Below are positions 31,662 to 40,966 of a stretch of 64,000 nt of DNA, piece after piece (within the stretch, counting starts at the first letter, position 1; each line of letters starts with the position of its first letter). This DNA is from JALYYC01 sp039922495. Its GTDB lineage: Bacteria > Chloroflexota > Dormibacteria > CF-121. The stretch is taken from NCBI GenBank assembly GCA_039922495.1, contig JBDTEO010000005.1:1-64000 (forward strand), read 5' to 3'. The position numbers and the translations under genes were made by a program. The notes under the pieces are model-generated. The model ran no database searches, was not told the DNA's origin, and saw only the letters and a list, made by a program, of their open reading frames with translations.

Positions 31662-34172
31662 GTGAAGTACACAAAACGGCGCTTGGGGGTTGGCGCGCTG
31701 AGCGTGCTCGTGCTCGCCGGGTGCATAACCTCGCTCAAACCGGCGACCAACCCGGCGACGGCGGCGACGTCGGGGACCGGCCACACGGTGGTGGCGATCG
31801 AGGGCGCTCGCTTCCTGATCAACGGCGAGGTGACCTCGCCCGGCAAGCCGGCCGAGGGCCTCTTGCTCAACACGCGGATGGCGCAGGCCATCTTCGATGA
31901 CGCCAACCCGAACACCGTCGGCTTTTGGGCCTATCCCGACACGCACACGTGGGACGCACAGCGCAACACCAACGAGTTCGTGGCCATGCTTCCCACCTAT
32001 GCCCAGCACGGCATCCACCTGGTCACGGTCGGATTGCAGGGCGGCTGCCCCAGCAGCATTGCCGGCCACACGTGCCCAGGCGGTGACCATGAATGGATCG
32101 TGAGCGCCTTCAATGCGGACGGCTCGCTGAAATCCGCCTGGATGAACCGGCTGAAGGAAGTCATCACCGCCGCCGACCACAACGGGATCGTCGTGATGGT
32201 GCAGTTCTTCTATCACGGCCAGAACCAGCGAGTGAACAACCCCGACAGCACGACCGCCCAGAAGGCCGCCGTCAACAACATCACCGACTGGCTGGTCAGC
32301 GGCGGCTACAGCAACGTGCTGGTCGAGACCGCCAATGAATGCAACGCCGGCTACGAGGCCTACACCGACTGTCCCAACGAAGCGGCCGTCATCAAGCAGG
32401 TCCAGGATCGCTCAGCCGCCGGCGGCCACCGGCTGGCGACCGCGGTGAGCTACACCGGCGGCGGCATGCCCAGCGATGATGCGATCGCCCAGGAAGACTT
32501 CGTCCTGCTCCACGGCAACGGCATCGACGGGGCGGCGCTGCAGGCCCTCATCGGTCGCGTCAAGGCCGACAGCGCCTACCAGGGCCACAAGACCCCGATC
32601 GTCGTCAACGAGGACTCGACCAGCCTCGACAACATGAACGCGGCCGTCAGCGCGGGCGTGTCCTGGGGCTATCTCGACACCGGCACAAACAATTACCAGG
32701 ACGGCTTCCAGCGCCCGTCGGTGAATTGGACGATCAACACGGACGTAAAAGAGGCCTTCTTCAACAACGCCCTGCGACTGGCCGGCCCCGCCAGTACGAA
32801 AATCGCCTACAGCGGGCCGACCGGTGCCGACTTCCATGACGCCGCCACCGTCGTCGCGACGCTGACCGACATCTGGGACAACCCGCTCGCCGGGGCCCAC
32901 CTGACGTTCACGCTGGGCTCGAGCGTCTGCACGGCGGACACCGGGCAGAACGGGCTGGCCTCCTGCCTGGTGATGCCCGCCAGCGCGGCCGGGAGCTCCT
33001 CGCTGTCGATCGCGTTCGCCGGCGCGCGGATCGACGGCCTCGAGCAGTTCTCGGCCGCCAGCCTCTCGGTCCCCTTCGGCGTTGCCGTGGAGCAGGTAGC
33101 GCTCACCTATGACGGTGACACGACGCTGATCAATGGCAACCCGGCCACCCTTTCGGCAACGCTGATGGAGGACGGGACGACCCCGATCGCGGAGCGGACC
33201 ATCACCCTCACGCTGGGGACTGGGGCGGCCGTGCAATCGTGCCACGGGACGACGAATACGCAAGGCCGGGCCTCCTGCACCCTGACCCCGGCGGCTCAGC
33301 CGGTCGGATCCAACCCGATCGCCGCAACGTTCGGCGGCGATGGCTTCTATGCCGCGGCAACCGGCAGCGCCAGCGTCACGGTCGTCACCATCCACACCGG
33401 CCTGTCCTACACCGGACCGTTGAGTGGTGACGTCAACGACGCGGTGACGTTGACCGCCCAGCTGAGCACCGAGTCCGAGGCCGCCGTCCCCGATGCCACG
33501 CTGACCTTCAGCCTCGGCTCGCTGCCCTGCACCGCCACCACCGACAGCACCGGGACGGCCAGTTGCGGCGTCACGCCCAACCAGGTGGCCGGCACTTACC
33601 CCTTGACGGTGGCCTTCGCCGGCGATACCCGTTTCGGTCCTGCGACCGCTTCCAAGACCTTCACGGTGGTCACGGAGGAGGTCAAACTTGTCTACACCGG
33701 CGCGACCACCGGGCGCAATGGCCAGGCGATCGCGCTCGCCGCAACCCTGACCGAGGACGGCGTCACGCCCCTCGTGAACCGTTCGCTCATGCTCGGAATC
33801 GGCTCGGGGTCGACCGCACAAACCTGCACCGCCACCACCGACGCCAACGGCCGTGGGACCTGCTCGATCGCGGGGGTGAACCAGCCGGTCGGTGCCGGGA
33901 CGATCACCGCCTCGTTCGCGGGTGACTCGCGCGAGAAGGCGGCCACCGACCAGGCGATCAGCGAAATTCTTGCGGCGACCGTCGCCAGCACGACCCCCAC
34001 ATCGACATCGAGCTCGACCGACGCCTCGCGGCTGGCGATCACCGGTGGGGCGCACGGCGCATCGCCGATCCCGGCCCTTGCGGCCGGCTCGTTGCTGCTG
34101 ATCCTCGGCCTACTGCTTCTCATCGTGCCGCGCCGCGACCCACCATCAATCATCTGGAGGAATCGGGAATGA
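31662..34172 (+). CDS. Surface-anchored cellulase-like protein with four Ig-like repeats and LAITG signal (copy 2)
   Basis: This 836-residue paralogue of the previous protein starts at GTG after GGAGGAGGAG. It has a lipoprotein-like signal (LSVLVLAGC, Cys about residue 21), the same catalytic-type domain (VETANECNAG about 222, IVVNEDSTS about 315), four Ig-like repeats (about 376-766), a Thr/Ser stalk, LAITG at about 791-795, a hydrophobic helix and a basic tail. Having both a possible lipobox and a sortase-type C-terminus is unusual. It probably displays hydrolase or adhesive activity on the cell surface. Confidence 0.74.
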   Translation: MKYTKRRLGVGALSVLVLAGCITSLKPATNPATAATSGTGHTVVAIEGARFLINGEVTSPGKPAEGLLLNTRMAQAIFDDANPNTVGFWAYPDTHTWDAQRNTNEFVAMLPTYAQHGIHLVTVGLQGGCPSSIAGHTCPGGDHEWIVSAFNADGSLKSAWMNRLKEVITAADHNGIVVMVQFFYHGQNQRVNNPDSTTAQKAAVNNITDWLVSGGYSNVLVETANECNAGYEAYTDCPNEAAVIKQVQDRSAAGGHRLATAVSYTGGGMPSDDAIAQEDFVLLHGNGIDGAALQALIGRVKADSAYQGHKTPIVVNEDSTSLDNMNAAVSAGVSWGYLDTGTNNYQDGFQRPSVNWTINTDVKEAFFNNALRLAGPASTKIAYSGPTGADFHDAATVVATLTDIWDNPLAGAHLTFTLGSSVCTADTGQNGLASCLVMPASAAGSSSLSIAFAGARIDGLEQFSAASLSVPFGVAVEQVALTYDGDTTLINGNPATLSATLMEDGTTPIAERTITLTLGTGAAVQSCHGTTNTQGRASCTLTPAAQPVGSNPIAATFGGDGFYAAATGSASVTVVTIHTGLSYTGPLSGDVNDAVTLTAQLSTESEAAVPDATLTFSLGSLPCTATTDSTGTASCGVTPNQVAGTYPLTVAFAGDTRFGPATASKTFTVVTEEVKLVYTGATTGRNGQAIALAATLTEDGVTPLVNRSLMLGIGSGSTAQTCTATTDANGRGTCSIAGVNQPVGAGTITASFAGDSREKAATDQAISEILAATVASTTPTSTSSSTDASRLAITGGAHGASPIPALAAGSLLLILGLLLLIVPRRDPPSIIWRNRE

Positions 34173-35203
34173 CCACCGCACTCGTCACCGGAGGGGCCGG
34201 CTTCATCGGCTCGCACGTCGTCGATTATCTGATCGAGCAGCTCGGCTTCGAGGTCGTCGTCCTCGACGACCTGTCGGGCGGCTTTGAAGAGAACGTCAAC
34301 CGCCGCGCTCGGCTGGTCAAGGGTTCGATCGTCGACCACCGGCTCGTCGACTCACTCTTCCAGCAGCATCAGTTCGACTACGTCTATCACCTCGCCGCGT
34401 ACGCCGCGGAGGGCCTGAGCCACTTCATCAAGCGCTTCAACTACGCAAACAACCTGATCGGCAGCATCAACCTGATCAACGCCAGCGTCAACCACAATGT
34501 CAAATGCTTCGTGTTCACCTCATCGATCGCCGTCTACGGCACCAACCAGCTGCCGATGCGGGAGGACCTCACGCCGATGCCGGAGGATTCCTATGGGATC
34601 GCCAAGTATGCGGTCGAGATGGAGTTGCAGGTGAGCCACGAAATGTTCGGCCTCGACTATGTGATCTTCCGGCCGCACAACGTCTACGGCGAGCGGCAGA
34701 ACCTGGGCGACAAGTATCGCAATGTCATCGGCATCTTCATGAATCGGATGATGCAGGGCGAAGCCCTGCCCATCTTCGGCGACGGCGAGCAACGGCGCGC
34801 CTTCACCTACATCAAGGACATCACCCCGGCGATCGCGCGCTCGCCGCTCGAGCCGGGGGCGCGGAATCACGTCTTCAACGTCGGCAGCGACCAGCACTAC
34901 AGCGTGAACGAACTGGCCCTCGAGGTCATCACCGCGATGGGGACGCAGGGCAGGCTCGACCATAAGCCGGCCCGCAACGAGGTCAAGCTCGCCTTCTCCG
35001 ACCATTCGAAGTACCAGGCCGTGTTTCCCAATGGCCACTCGACGCCCCTCAGCGAGGGCGTCGGGCAGATGGCTCGCTGGGCGAGGGCGAGTGGCATCCG
35101 GCACAGTCGCGAATTCGAGGGGATCGAGATCCACAAGAACATGCCCGCCGCCTGGACCCAGGTCATCCTGCCGGAGCCGGTGGCTGCGGGGCTGAAGGCC
35201 TGA
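34169..35203 (+). CDS. NAD-dependent epimerase/dehydratase (extended SDR)
   Basis: The 344-residue SDR has TGGAGFIGSHVVDYL at the N-terminus, YHLAAYAAEG, Ser in FTSSIAVYG, the catalytic DSYGIAKYAVE (Tyr-x3-Lys), and RPHNVYGERQN. It is similar to UDP-glucose/UDP-N-acetylglucosamine 4-epimerases. It differs markedly in sequence from the epimerases at 21337 and 42116, so at least three distinct sugar conversions may feed the polymer. ATGA overlap with the previous gene. Confidence 0.83.
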   Translation: MTTALVTGGAGFIGSHVVDYLIEQLGFEVVVLDDLSGGFEENVNRRARLVKGSIVDHRLVDSLFQQHQFDYVYHLAAYAAEGLSHFIKRFNYANNLIGSINLINASVNHNVKCFVFTSSIAVYGTNQLPMREDLTPMPEDSYGIAKYAVEMELQVSHEMFGLDYVIFRPHNVYGERQNLGDKYRNVIGIFMNRMMQGEALPIFGDGEQRRAFTYIKDITPAIARSPLEPGARNHVFNVGSDQHYSVNELALEVITAMGTQGRLDHKPARNEVKLAFSDHSKYQAVFPNGHSTPLSEGVGQMARWARASGIRHSREFEGIEIHKNMPAAWTQVILPEPVAAGLKA

Positions 35204-35214
35204 GCCACCCGATC

Positions 35215-36402
35215 ATGGACATCCTGTTCGTGACCCCCTGGTTCCCCTACCCCGCGACCAACGGGGCCAGAGTCCGCTCGTCCAAGCTGCTCGCGGCGCT
35301 GGCGGCGGCCGGTCATCGATGCCACCTCTTCGCCTTCGAACCACCCCCAGAATCGGCACCCGGTCCCTACCCCGATCTGAGCAGCGTCAGCTTCACGGCG
35401 TCGTGGAAATCGCACCGGCCGGGGCGCCTGGTCTCGACGCTCGCCTTGCTTGCGCCCACGCCCAGGTACTTCCGGCTGGTCTATCAACCGGAACTCTTCG
35501 AGCAGATCCGCCAGGCGGCCCTGGAGCGCCGGGCCGACGTGGTGATCGCCTATGAGATGGCGGCGGGCGACTATGTCGCGCGGCTGACGGACGGCCGCGT
35601 CGTGAAAATCCTCGATGGTTGCGAACCGTTTGCCTTCCAGTCGACGCACGCGACCCTTCGCAGCCTGGCGCGCATCTGGAAATTCAAGCGCTTTCTGCGC
35701 TCGATGCTCAATCGCTTCGACGCCTACATCGCCGTCTCGGACGCCGAATTGAGCTGGATTCGGCAGGAGGTGGCGCCGCGCCATGCCTGGGGCTGCACCG
35801 TACCCAACGGGACCGACCTGTCCGATGCGTACGTGGGCCCGGTCGATGGCCAGCGCATCATCTACACGGGGTCGCTCACCTACCGGGCGAACCTCGAGAC
35901 GGTCGACTACTTCCTGGCCGAGATCTGGCCGGCGATCCGCCGCGCCCAACCCAGGGCGACCTTTGTCGTGACCGGCGAGCGGCCCGACCAGGAGACGGCG
36001 CGGCGTCTCGAGGCCGTCCCGGGGGTCTCCCTGGCCGGCCTCCTGACCGATTACCAGCGCTTCGTGAGCTCCAGCGCCGTCCTCGCCGCGCCGCTGCTCC
36101 GCGGGGGCGGGACCCGTATCAAGGTCCTCGAGGCCTTCGCGCTGGGCTGTCCGGTGGTGGCGACCCCCAAGGCGGTCGAGGGTCTCCAGGTTTCGCCTGG
36201 CCAGGATGTGCTCGTGGCCGGGACTCCGGCGGAGTTCGCCAGCGCCGTGCTTTCGGTCATGCGCGATGGGAGCCTTCGCCGCAGCCTGATCGACAACGGC
36301 CGGCGCACTGCCACCGGCTACAGCTGGGTCCGGGCACAGGCGAGCTTTGTCGAGGTCACGGCCCGCTGCCTCGAGCAGCGTGCGTTCGTGCACCCGGCAT
36401 GA
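35215..36402 (+). CDS. Family 4 glycosyltransferase
   Basis: The 395-residue GT-B protein begins MDILFVTPWFPYPATNGARV (glycine-rich loop of the acceptor domain). Its donor domain contains YTGSLTYRANLETVDYFL and, near the C-terminus, APLLRGGGTRIKVLEAFALG, the E-x7-E-like nucleotide-sugar site of GT4 enzymes. It is likely a retaining mannosyl- or similar transferase. The acceptor and sugar are unknown. Confidence 0.83.
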   Translation: MDILFVTPWFPYPATNGARVRSSKLLAALAAAGHRCHLFAFEPPPESAPGPYPDLSSVSFTASWKSHRPGRLVSTLALLAPTPRYFRLVYQPELFEQIRQAALERRADVVIAYEMAAGDYVARLTDGRVVKILDGCEPFAFQSTHATLRSLARIWKFKRFLRSMLNRFDAYIAVSDAELSWIRQEVAPRHAWGCTVPNGTDLSDAYVGPVDGQRIIYTGSLTYRANLETVDYFLAEIWPAIRRAQPRATFVVTGERPDQETARRLEAVPGVSLAGLLTDYQRFVSSSAVLAAPLLRGGGTRIKVLEAFALGCPVVATPKAVEGLQVSPGQDVLVAGTPAEFASAVLSVMRDGSLRRSLIDNGRRTATGYSWVRAQASFVEVTARCLEQRAFVHPA

Positions 36403-37304
36403 TCCGCGCGGAGATCCGGCCCGCCCCGGCGCTGGCCGAGGTGGCGGTGTGCATCGTGAACTGGAACACACGTGAGCTCCTCAACGACTGCGTCTCGCAT
36501 CTCCTCGCCGAGGACGAGTCGAGAGCGGTCTGGGTACTCGACAACGGCTCGACGGATGGGAGCGCTGCCGCCTTGCGAGAGCGCCACCCCACGGCCCATG
36601 TGATCGAGAGCCCGACGAATCGCGGCTTTGCCGGAGGGCTCAACGAGCTGCTTCGCCAGTGCCCGGCGGATTTCCTGCTCGTGTTGAACACCGACGCCAG
36701 GCCGATGCCCGGAGCGATCGCGATGCTCCACGACTACCTCGCCCGGCACCGGTGGGTGGCGGCGGTCGGCCCGCGTCTTGACGATGGCGCCAACCGTTGG
36801 CTCGGGTGCCACGACCGGTTTCCGACCGTGCGGCAAGAGATCGCCAACGTGCTCGGACTTCGCACCTCGCGCCAGCACCAGGACACCCGCGCCAGCGTCG
36901 ACTGGATCGAGGGCGCCTGCATGATGCTGTCCGCGGTCGCCGTGCATGAAGTCGGGCCCCTCGATCCCGGCTACTTCATGTACAACGAAGAGGTCGACTG
37001 GTGCTATCGAGCCCACCAGCTCGGATGGCAGATCGCCTGCCTGCCCGATGCCCGGGTGCGCCACTTTGTGGGTGGCAGTGGCAACCGGCTGCGGCGGGCT
37101 CAGCTCTGCAGCAGCAAGATCCGCTACCAGCGGCTGCACGGATCCCGGCTGCGCGCCGGCCTGCTGGCCGCGGCGCTGGTCGCGATCAATGCCGGGTTGT
37201 GGGTCGCCTGCAGCCTCCGGGCGGGCTGGCGCGCCGACCGGGCCCGATCCCACGCCGACGCCGTTCGCCTTTGCGCCCGTCAACTGACGGTGGTCCTGCA
37301 ATGA
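36399..37304 (+). CDS. Family 2 glycosyltransferase
   Basis: The 301-residue GT-A protein contains VAVCIVNWNTRELLNDCV, VLDNGSTDGSAA, NRGFAGGLNELL, LLVLNTDARPMPG and FMYNEEVDWCYRAHQLGW, the same motif order as the transferase at 28605. A hydrophobic stretch near the C-terminus (GLLAAALVAINAGLWVACSL) may tether it to the membrane. ATG 36399 overlaps the preceding stop. Confidence 0.84.
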   Translation: MIRAEIRPAPALAEVAVCIVNWNTRELLNDCVSHLLAEDESRAVWVLDNGSTDGSAAALRERHPTAHVIESPTNRGFAGGLNELLRQCPADFLLVLNTDARPMPGAIAMLHDYLARHRWVAAVGPRLDDGANRWLGCHDRFPTVRQEIANVLGLRTSRQHQDTRASVDWIEGACMMLSAVAVHEVGPLDPGYFMYNEEVDWCYRAHQLGWQIACLPDARVRHFVGGSGNRLRRAQLCSSKIRYQRLHGSRLRAGLLAAALVAINAGLWVACSLRAGWRADRARSHADAVRLCARQLTVVLQ

Positions 37305-37317
37305 GCGTTCCGATGAC

Positions 37318-38811
37318 ATGGAAGGGAGCATGCTGAGACCCGAACCGGTCGCCCAGCCGGAGTCGATGGCCCTCGCCGAGGCGGCCACGCGGGCGCCGGC
37401 GCGCGCCTCCGGCAGCCTCGCCCTCTCCATCGGGGCCGGCTTCCTGGTCCAGATCCTCTCCCAGGCGACCACGCTCCTGACGCGCATCGTCCTTGCCCGC
37501 ATCATCCTGCCCACCGAGTGGGGCGTCTTCGGCGAAGCGGTCGTCATCGTCCTCATCGTCGACACCCTGCGGGAACTGAACCTGACGCAATGGGCGACGA
37601 GCGGTGGCACGACACGACACTGGCGCGATCTGCCGGGAGCCCTCGTCGCCACCACGGCCCTAATGCTGGTGCTGCTGGCCGCTGCGCTGCCGCTGCTGGC
37701 ACGGCTCTCGCCGCAGCTGCCGTTGACGACGGCAGTGCTCGCAATCACGTTGATTCCACGCGCCTGGACGCTCGGCGCGGAAGCCGAGCTCAACAGCCGG
37801 CAGCGACTCTTCCGCCTCGTTGGACCGCAGGCCGCAGGCGCCCTCGGCTTCGTGCTCAGCGCCATCATCATCTCCGCGCACTTCAAGACCGCGTGGTCGC
37901 TGAGCGTGGCCGCGGTGATCCAGGTGTCGATCTACGCCGTGCTGCTGCTCTGGTCCAGCGGGCATGAGGTCTTCCTGCGGCCACGGCTGGAGAGCGCCTG
38001 GCGGTCGCTGGTGTCGGCGCGCGACTTCGTCTGGCTGGCCCTGGCTGGCGTGCTCATGTCCCAGGTTGACGGCCTGATGGTGGGATCGGTGGCGGGGGCG
38101 ACCGCGGCGGGCTTCTACATCATGGCGAGCTGGCTGGCCTCGCGACTGCCGTTCTTCGTCGAGACGCCGCTGCTTCGCGTCATGCTGCCCGTGTTCGCCG
38201 CGCACCGGGACGACCGGGTTCAGCTGGGCGACCTCTTCAAGCGAACCGCGATGGCGATCAATTACCTCGAGGCGACCTGGTGCTTCCTGCTCATCTTCAA
38301 CGCGGGCTTCGTGGTCCTGGAACTGTTCGGCCACCGCTGGGGCCCGGCGATCCCATTTGTGATCCTCACGGCGATCTACCCGCTGCTGTCCCCGCTGGGA
38401 ACGGTCGGTTGGGAGGTGCTCCGCATGACCGGGCACACGCGGCTGGTGCTCTGGAATCTGGTCGCCAGCTCAATTGCCTTCGTCGTCGTCGGCGTCGGCC
38501 TCGGCGTTCGGATTGGCGTGGTCGGCGTCGTGATCGGGTTCTATGTCGCGACCCTCGTCAACAGCCTCGTGATCTTCGTGTTGCCACGGCAGATTGGCTG
38601 GCAGCCGGTGCGGCAAGTCCTGGGCGAAGTGGCCCTTCTCTACCTCGGCTGCGCCGTGCCCCTGCTGGTGATCGGCGTACTGCCGATCCCCGCGATCGTT
38701 CGCTTCGGCATCGACATCGTGGTGCTGGGAGCGATCGTGCTCTTTGGCATGCGGCCGCTTCTTCCCTTTATCCGCAGCGCGCTGGCCCGGCGCGGGAAGC
38801 CAACGACGTGA
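37318..38811 (+). CDS. Wzx-type polysaccharide flippase (MOP superfamily)
   Basis: The 497-residue protein has 12-14 predicted helices and MOP-type features: an N-terminal AGFLVQILSQATTLLTRIVL helix, SQVDGLMVGSVAGATAAGFY and a conserved mid-protein GHRWGPAIPF loop. It should move lipid-linked repeat units across the membrane for the Wzy-like polymerase. ATG 37318 is used; an in-frame ATG at 37330 lies too close to GGAAGGGAG. It ends with a GTGA overlap into the next gene. Confidence 0.86.
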   Translation: MEGSMLRPEPVAQPESMALAEAATRAPARASGSLALSIGAGFLVQILSQATTLLTRIVLARIILPTEWGVFGEAVVIVLIVDTLRELNLTQWATSGGTTRHWRDLPGALVATTALMLVLLAAALPLLARLSPQLPLTTAVLAITLIPRAWTLGAEAELNSRQRLFRLVGPQAAGALGFVLSAIIISAHFKTAWSLSVAAVIQVSIYAVLLLWSSGHEVFLRPRLESAWRSLVSARDFVWLALAGVLMSQVDGLMVGSVAGATAAGFYIMASWLASRLPFFVETPLLRVMLPVFAAHRDDRVQLGDLFKRTAMAINYLEATWCFLLIFNAGFVVLELFGHRWGPAIPFVILTAIYPLLSPLGTVGWEVLRMTGHTRLVLWNLVASSIAFVVVGVGLGVRIGVVGVVIGFYVATLVNSLVIFVLPRQIGWQPVRQVLGEVALLYLGCAVPLLVIGVLPIPAIVRFGIDIVVLGAIVLFGMRPLLPFIRSALARRGKPTT

Positions 38812-39833
38812 CGAGCCCCCTGGTCAGCGTCTGCATCCCGGTCTATAACGGCGAGGCCTTTCTCGACCGCTGCCTGGCGGCGATTGTCAAGCAAACCTAC
38901 GCCAACCTCGACATCCTGGTCGTCGACAACCACTCGACCGACGGCACCGCCGCGGTCCTCAAAACCTGGGGAACGCGTGATGCCCGGATCCGGGTCGTCA
39001 TCAACGGGCGGAATATCGGGCTGGTGCCCAATCGCAACCGGTGCATCGAGCTGGCTCAGGGCGAGTGGATCAAGTTCATGGACGTCGATGATGTGCTGGC
39101 CCCGAACGCCGTGCAGCGCCTGGTGGAGGCCGCTGATGGATCACATCGCATGGCGATCTCCCGCCGCCTCTTCGTCTACGAGGACGTCGCCGATGCGCAG
39201 CGCGAACTGATGGAGCAGGAGGTCCGCCGCTTCGAATTGCGCGAGCTCCTACCGGGCCGCTCCCTCATCTCGCCGGAGGAAGTGGCCAAGCTGGCTCTTG
39301 TCTACCGGGGTCGCAACTTCGTCGGCGAGCCGACCGCGGTCATGATGCACCGCTCCGTCTTCGATGAATTCGGCAGCTTCAACGAAGACCTCGTGCAGAT
39401 CCCCGACCTCGAGTACTGGCTGCGGGTCGGCCTGCACACCGGGATCGTCTACATCGATGAGCCCCTCTCCTGCTTTCGCATTCACAATGGCGCTGCCAGC
39501 ACCGCCAACCAGGCGCTCCGCAACTTCCGCGCGGACCGCGTCGATCAACTGATCCTCCTGCACGAGTATCTCTACAGCCCCTACTTCGAGCCGCTGCGAG
39601 CGCTGGCGGCCTCGCAGGATGTCCTCGAGGGGCTCCGCGCCGATTTCCGCCGCCGGGCGATCCGGATCGCGATACGCGCCGCCCTGGATGGCCGGTCGGT
39701 CAACCCACAGTTGCGCGACCACTGGGCGCAGTGGCGGATCATCGGCCGGGCGCGTCCCCACCTGCGGTCGCGTGGCGATGCCCTGCTGCCGTTGGCGGCC
39801 TTCGTCCTGCGGGCGACGCGGGTGCGTCGATGA
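38808..39833 (+). CDS. Family 2 glycosyltransferase
   Basis: The 341-residue protein has the canonical GT2 start VSVCIPVYNGEAFLDRCL, VVDNHSTDGTAAVL, and the metal-binding KFMDVDDVLAPNA (D-x-D). The DLEYWLRVGLHTG segment matches the acceptor-loop ED/W region. It begins at GTG overlapping the flippase stop. Sugar unknown. Confidence 0.85.
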   Translation: MTSPLVSVCIPVYNGEAFLDRCLAAIVKQTYANLDILVVDNHSTDGTAAVLKTWGTRDARIRVVINGRNIGLVPNRNRCIELAQGEWIKFMDVDDVLAPNAVQRLVEAADGSHRMAISRRLFVYEDVADAQRELMEQEVRRFELRELLPGRSLISPEEVAKLALVYRGRNFVGEPTAVMMHRSVFDEFGSFNEDLVQIPDLEYWLRVGLHTGIVYIDEPLSCFRIHNGAASTANQALRNFRADRVDQLILLHEYLYSPYFEPLRALAASQDVLEGLRADFRRRAIRIAIRAALDGRSVNPQLRDHWAQWRIIGRARPHLRSRGDALLPLAAFVLRATRVRR

Positions 39834-40966
39834 CCGGCACGACCCTGGCGCCCGTGTCGGTGCTTCGATCAGGCGCGCAGCCGCGCCGCGTGGCGCTGGT
39901 CGAATTCTTTGGGATCGGCGGTACCGCCGACTACACCGATTGCCTGGCTCGTGCGCTGGCGGCTCGCGGGATTCGCGTCGCGGTGGTGACCTCGAGCCTC
40001 TTCAGCCCGATCCTTCCGAATCCGCCCTATGAGATCGTGCGGGCGTTTACCTACGGACCCGGTCAGCCAAAGCCATGGAAGGCCCTGCAACTGGCCCGCG
40101 CCCTCCGGCCGGCGCGCGCGTTCCTGCAGACCTTCAATCCCGATGTCATCCACGCGCAGGGCACTGTGCTGCCGGTGGTCGAGCGCTTCCTCTATCGTGG
40201 CCTGCGCGTGCCCCTCGTCTGCACGGTGCACGATGCGCGCGCGCATGAACGCCGGCCCTGGCTGGGCTCCTTTACCGCCTTCTATCGGGACTTCCCCTGG
40301 TTGATCTGCCACTCTGACTCCACCCGGCGCCAGGTCCAGCGGGCGATCCCTCGGGCCCGGATCGCGGTCGTGCCGCACGGCGCGTATACCGCGCTCGTCA
40401 CGCCCCTCCCCACCACCGGCGATGCCCGGCACCGACTGGAGCTCCCGGCGGCGAGCCGGATCGCCCTGTTTTTCGGCTTCATCCGTCCGTACAAGGGGCT
40501 CGAGCTGTTTCTCGACGGGCTTGAGATCGCCCGACGGCAGGGGCACGACCTGGTTGGCCTGGTCGCCGGCCGGCCCCTCTACGACGTCAGTGGCAGCGTG
40601 GAGCGCGCGCGTCAAACCGGGGTACCGGTCTCCTGGCATCTGCGATTCATTCTTCGCGAGGAGATCGCCACCTTCTTTGCCGCCGCCAACGTCGTCGCCT
40701 TGCCCTACCTCGACACCTCGGACAGTGGCGCATTCGAGCTGGCCGCCGCCTTCGGCAAACCGGTGGTGGTCAGCGACGCCGGCGGCCTGCGCGAGGCCTT
40801 CTCGCGCTACGGCTACGGCAGCGTGGTCCCGCCGCGCAATGCGCCGGCGCTGGCTCGGGCGCTCCTCGGACCCTACCCGGCGGCCCGCATCGGCGACGGG
40901 CAGAACACCTGGTCGGCGGTAGCCGCCTCCACTGAAGCGGTCTACCGGGAGGCGCTGGGTGGCTAG
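39830..40966 (+). CDS. Family 4 glycosyltransferase
   Basis: The 378-residue GT-B protein shows VALVEFFGIGGTADYTDCLA at the acceptor domain, FFGFIRPYKGLELFLDGL at the start of the donor domain, and PYLDTSDSGAFELAAAFGKP with GLREAF at the nucleotide-sugar site. An extra N-terminal 18 residues precede the first strand. Donor and acceptor are unknown. ATGA overlap upstream, GTG of the next gene 8 bases before its stop. Confidence 0.84.
   Translation: MTGTTLAPVSVLRSGAQPRRVALVEFFGIGGTADYTDCLARALAARGIRVAVVTSSLFSPILPNPPYEIVRAFTYGPGQPKPWKALQLARALRPARAFLQTFNPDVIHAQGTVLPVVERFLYRGLRVPLVCTVHDARAHERRPWLGSFTAFYRDFPWLICHSDSTRRQVQRAIPRARIAVVPHGAYTALVTPLPTTGDARHRLELPAASRIALFFGFIRPYKGLELFLDGLEIARRQGHDLVGLVAGRPLYDVSGSVERARQTGVPVSWHLRFILREEIATFFAAANVVALPYLDTSDSGAFELAAAFGKPVVVSDAGGLREAFSRYGYGSVVPPRNAPALARALLGPYPAARIGDGQNTWSAVAASTEAVYREALGG

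Noticed and set aside
32412..34055. Minus-strand open frame of 547 codons opposite the Ig-repeat protein
   Set aside because: Its internal repeats simply mirror the Ig-like repeats on the plus strand; no independent coding evidence.
34897..36471. Minus-strand open frame of 524 codons across an epimerase and a glycosyltransferase gene
   Set aside because: It spans two recognised plus-strand genes and their junction and has no family features.
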